From: Sphagnum compactum | Taxonomy: Eukaryota > Bryophyta > Sphagnopsida > Sphagnales | DNA: 64,000 nucleotides | NCBI GenBank assembly: GCA_965153455.1 | Contig: OZ234502.1 | Coordinates: forward strand, 8,401,495 to 8,465,494 | Direction of reading: 5' to 3' | Shown here: positions 59,833 through 64,000 of the stretch, one piece after another | How positions within the stretch are numbered: the first letter of the stretch is position 1 | Layout: every line of letters begins with the position of its first letter | Translations under genes and position numbers: made by a program | The notes under the pieces: model-generated | What the model saw: only the letters and a program-made list of their open reading frames with translations | What the model was told of the DNA's origin: nothing | The model's database searches: none

Positions 59833-61849
59833 CCATGACCCACAACCATAGGAAAAACCATGTTTTGCTGTTGTAATGAAGAAGTCTCATACAACTCTTG
59901 TAACTTAAGACAAGAAGCATGTGGATATCCTTCCGCACAAAACTAGTGGAATGCAAGCCAGTAGTAGCACATCTGACTCTGACTATTGAAGAATCTCTAT
60001 CTATCTATTTTGACATAGAATGAAAGACTTTTGCAAGACTGGGTTCACAATACATTATAGCTACTACAAAACTTGGGAACTTCCGTACAGTCATGAAAAC
60101 CTTGTGAAAATTCATGGAACTTTTATACTAAAAAATCATGAATTCAGCACACCAGAAGCAAATTTCGAGTAGTCTATATGCCGGAATTATTGGGTACTCC
60201 AAATGTTTACTCACAATGGAAGGGGAGAGCCTGTGAATGCGCAGTGCTTTGAGGACATGTGAGAATCTTTGTTTGGATCATGAGACACATGAGAATTTGT
60301 GTTTGGATTTGTGACCATTTTGTTCCAATTTGATCCATAATATTCTTTTACCCAACTGTGAAAAGTTGCTTCCTATCATATGATGTCCCATGTGTGGTGG
60401 AAGAAAAACACAAATGTCAAAGATTATGGCCCACTTGCTATGGCCAATCCAAGAGTCTTTACTAACTATAGTTCAATCAATCTTGTAAGAGTCTCTAGAA
60501 ACCATAGTTCTCACACGCGAAGTTAGATGCACTATTCAGTTGTATTTGAACACCTTGTGGTAACATTTTTCACATGCTCTAATAGAGAGTTTAGGAGTGT
60601 GTTGCAATGAAGCAAAGCCCAATACAAGCAGCCCCACACAATCCCATCTCAAACTTTACTCAAACTTAAAGTAATTGACTATTTGACTATGTGTCTCTGA
60701 CCCAGGCTCTAAATGTTGGGACAGTTTTTGGGTGGATTTTGGTGTTTAGAAAAATGACAATAAAAGATGCAAAAGGTGTTTTCATGCACTACTTGATGAA
60801 GATCTGAATACTATTATTTTACCATTAACCAAGATGTTATTTTACATGGGGTATCTTTTTTTATCCCCCAATTTTCTGATTAGCCAAACTGGTGATCATC
60901 CACAAGAAGATTAAGCCAAATTTGGCAATAGAAAAGATATGAAAGTAAACAAAATTTAAGAAACCTTTTATATTTTTGGGAAACCTATTGTGAAAATCTG
61001 GCAAAAATAAATAAATAAGTAGAAATCTGGCATTTAGGAGCCATCCTTTTCACAAAACATGCTTTGTTTGTTTGTGTCCAAATTGCATTTTTCAGCTTGA
61101 AAAAATGAGGAAATTGCCAAAGAAAAAACACTGGAACCTATTTAGTTATAAAATGAGCTGTGGCATCCTCCAAAAGCTTCCTCTACTTGCGAGCTTCACA
61201 AAAGTTTTGTGGTGGGACCTATCATATCCACTACAATGCAGCAGCAACTTCTTATTATATGGTAGCTATTATTGCACTTGGAGTTCGGAGCGATTGGGCT
61301 TGTAGATATGGCAATGTAAGTTGGGGTTGCTTTTCTTTTTTTTCTTTTTTTGAAAAACACCCGGCAAGGGAACAAGAGAAGAAAAAGGAAAGGACCGAAG
61401 TCCAAACAAAAGACCACACCCGAAAGTGCAAAATAAGAAAACAAAAAACCTAAAACCTTGACCCATCACCACTAAGCAAGTTGTGCAAGGAGATGGGTGA
61501 AAAATCTAAAAGGACACCAAGCATAGAGGAAGCCTCTCCAATTGCCACAATTGCCCGATCTATAAAATAATGGTGACATGAACTCTTTAAATAAAGAGCC
61601 ATTGACACCTTTTATCTATAAAATGAATGTATAATCGAAAGAAGAGGACCTCTAGAGCCCTTCGCTAACCATGCCATGTTGGCACATCAATGAAGGAAGT
61701 TGTCTGCATGCTAATGTAAACATCCAAATATTTCTACTACTAAAGGGATCAAATCATCCTCAGGGTATCAATTGCAATATGACACAACCTTTGCTTAAGG
61801 TGTAATCTCACAATCATTCTTCAAAAATAAGTGACTTATGAAACAAAAT
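59833..61849. other. Intergenic DNA, no gene recognised
   Basis: 60930-61020 resembles 41240-41450. Short overlapping readings at 61072-61472 on both strands have no motif. Confidence 0.4.
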
Positions 61850-62075
61850 CTGCAATGACTACGTTTGGCAAAGTTTACTTGAAGCCTACTTTTACAATGC
61901 AAAATATAAAAATTAATGCATAATAATGAAGAAGTATCTTGTTATTTATCATTCAACTAAAGATATTCAATGTATAATAATTTTGTGATGGGTTTTGGTC
62001 CTACTTTTTGTTCACTTAACAAGTAGACTGGCAAGTATTTTTAGTTACACATTTTATTGTGCTTTCACCCACACT
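61850..62075 (+). repeat. Dispersed direct repeat, copy 2 (partner 50812-51040)
   Basis: It includes cctacttttacaatgc, aaaattaatgcataataatga, cttgttatttatcattc and caagtagactggcaagta. Confidence 0.7.
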
Positions 62076-63303
62076 CTTTAAAATGCTCTCCTGAAAACGA
62101 TCCGCTCCTCTTTGATAGCTACTTAATTGGTGGGATGGAAGCTTGAACAAGTGGAGGTAGAAGGTCATGACCCCACCTAAAGTGAGCCTGGAATGGAAGT
62201 GAACCTAAACTATTGGCCCTTATAGCCCCCAATAAAAGTGGGCTACCATCCTACAAAAATTTAAATGCAATGAATAGGGCAACGAACCTTTAGTTCCCCA
62301 AGTATGTTACTAAAGTGATAACCTTCGCAAAGGTCTAACCCACCTTTGGAAATGGGAAAAGAGGCTTGTCGATAAACTTAGGGAACCTCCGAACACTCCA
62401 AAGAACCTAACACTGAAAACCTCCTGAATATGCAAATGAAGGTCGAATCAAAAAAAATTAACTAACGCTGAAAATTCAAAAATGGAAGGAAAGAACAAAA
62501 AATGTAATAAGGCTTATGGGTGAAACAACAAATGAGGATCCTAAATGCCACCTACACATCCCCTATCTTAAGAAAGGCATCATCATCATCATCCAAAATA
62601 TCCCTGGAAAAAAAAATGTGAAGGAAAAAGACCCCAAAGGAACATCCAAAACCATAATGCCCCTGTAAGGATACAGAAGCCTTATGGAGGTGAAAACCTG
62701 GAAGGTAACCCCACAAAAGACCAAGTAACACACTTACAAGGTTAAATTGCAAGGCGTATCAAATCTAAAAGAACCTCGCCTACTGTTATTGGCGAAATGC
62801 TACTATAAGGTTTCGCCAAAGTTAATATGCTAGCAACACCAAGGGCCTTAGTTATTTTCTCGAGGATATCCCTTGTAACAACATAAGAACACACCATGAA
62901 TAACTAAAAAAAGCTGTTAATTGAATCTTTTGGGTCAAATAAATCTCGAAAGTGCTTGAATACCATGCCGGAGGCCCTCTAGCTGAAAAATGAGCTAAAT
63001 GGATGAATGTCGACCTAAACATGTCCAAGTCTACTTTTGGCCGGAACTCCATTAAAAAATCGAAGCATGACAAGGACGAATCTAAAGGATGAAGAGCCCG
63101 CAAAACAATAATGGTCTTTAAAAAGACCAAAGCAAGTGCTAAGGGGACAAGGGCCTTTACAACATGAACATATTCCTTGACTCGCCCTAGGGCTAAACTC
63201 CAATGAAGATGATGGGCCCCCAAGTGGGAAGAGAGGGAAGATGTTATAAAGATTTGTTTAGCTTTCAAGTGGATGCCCTACTTTTGACATGCTACTTAAA
63301 ATC
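62076..63303. other. Unassigned region with a longer minus-strand reading
   Basis: The minus-strand reading 62852-63268 (138 residues, starting MKAKQIFITSSLSSHLGAHH) is open but carries no motif I recognise. The region is less AT-rich than its surroundings (for example aaaaccccttatggaggtg-like text near 62680). It could be decayed transposon or gene sequence. Confidence 0.3.
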
Positions 63304-63653
63304 CAATGTTGGGTGGGCACCCACTTTGGTAGGTCAGAATCACTAGTTTTGGTTAATATGAACCAAACTAAAACACAAATTGCATTTTATTTTTTAAGAA
63401 CCAAATTTGGGTTCTATTTATGTGTGGAATTGGGGGATTAATTGGAGGTTAACCAAACATAAATTATCAAATCCAATCCAAGTTAATAAAAACTAGACCA
63501 AAATCAAAACTCAATTTTTTTTATAAACCTAACTAAAACCATATTCCCCATTCCATTTACATGTGGAACCAAAATGGACACAATTCTAATATTATTTATT
63601 CTAGAACCAAAACATGATGTTCTTCCTAAAAGTAAAAAACCAACCAACACTAA
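63304..63653. mobile_element. Miniature hAT-like element, 350 bp
   Basis: The left end is caatgttgggtgggcacccac in part (first bases caatgttggg), and the right end is accaaccaacactaa. The flanking octamers ttaaaatc (63296-63303) and ttaaaacc (63654-63661) agree at 7 of 8 positions. The interior repeats gaacca, ggttc and accaaa words. Confidence 0.6.
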
Positions 63654-63660
63654 TTAAAAC

Positions 63661-63850
63661 CAATGTTGGGTAGATATCTAAAAAAATTGGATATCACAAA
63701 CTGTGATATCCAACGAGATATCCTAACCATTAAATCTCAAGGTTATGAAATCTAGACATGTAATATCTAGATTTCAATCTAGATATCACAACTAGTGAAA
63801 TCCAAGCATGATATCAATTTTTTGCCCAGATCCAGATATCACATTAAGTA
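63661..63850. mobile_element. Miniature hAT-like element start, gatatc-rich
   Basis: It begins caatgttgggtagatatc directly beside the previous element. About nine exact or near gatatc words follow in 180 bases (agatatct, ggatatcac, gtgatatcc, gagatatcc). The right end was not recognised and may lie at or past 63850. Confidence 0.4.
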
Positions 63851-64000
63851 TTTAGATTTGAATAAAAAAATAAAAATAAATTCCATTAAGAGTTAGGTTT
63901 GGGGGAAAAAAATTAATTTGAGGGTTTGAAGTGGCTACTACTCATAATGCAATTTCCTCAAACCTTATGTGTCACATTGTTCATCTATTAAAAAGCTTGA

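Noticed and set aside
62852-63268. 138-residue minus-strand reading
   Set aside because: Open, but with no recognisable domain or exon signals and in transposon-rich DNA. Kept as unassigned and not as a gene.

Overview
This looks like a nuclear window from a large, AT-rich, transposon-filled land-plant genome. The evidence is two split plant-type genes with GT-AG introns and the kinds of transposon remnants present. The genes are an ankyrin/PGG membrane protein and a bHLH transcription factor with Gln- and Ser-rich stretches. The hAT-like transposase remnants are of a kind I associate with seed-free plants (ferns, lycophytes, bryophytes), but I cannot name the species. There are no bacterial features, rRNA, convincing tRNA or CRISPR.

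Layout. 1-4564: first copy of a hAT-like transposon, coding on the minus strand and broken by stops. 4565-10790: gene-poor AT-rich DNA. 10793-14950: a decayed Ty3/gypsy retrotransposon (gag, zinc knuckle, protease, RT), split by a piece of the same hAT-like element that sits between two copies of the protease region. 16205-18641: a cluster of short fold-back elements and a 90-bp inverted repeat about 2 kb apart. 19979-25466: gene 1, five proposed exons encoding 866 residues. 27563-30105: hAT-type miniature elements, one of which has an empty-site partner inside this window. 30339-35189: second copy of the hAT-like transposon. 36078-46460: AT-rich DNA with a Tourist-like MITE, more miniature hAT elements, SINE-like heads and a 25-bp minisatellite. 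About 46960-48520: a third, diverged hAT-like transposase. 48500-54600: AT-rich DNA and short tandem repeats. 54608-58171: gene 2, a bHLH factor with a duplicated upstream region and a CACTA-like MITE in its last intron. 59400-64000: a minisatellite related to that MITE, unassigned DNA and more miniature hAT elements.

The two genes are unrelated and about 30 kb apart. The ankyrin/PGG protein is probably a four-helix membrane protein of the ACD6/ITN1-like class, many of which act in stress or immune signalling. The bHLH protein keeps the His-Glu-Arg residues expected of an E-box binder and has an ACT-like C-terminus. Everything else is mobile DNA or its decay products. The most interesting part is a set of miniature elements that share hAT-type ends and 8-bp target duplications, but each repeats a different short word inside.

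All splice sites and domain calls were read by eye. No alignment, expression or database search was available.
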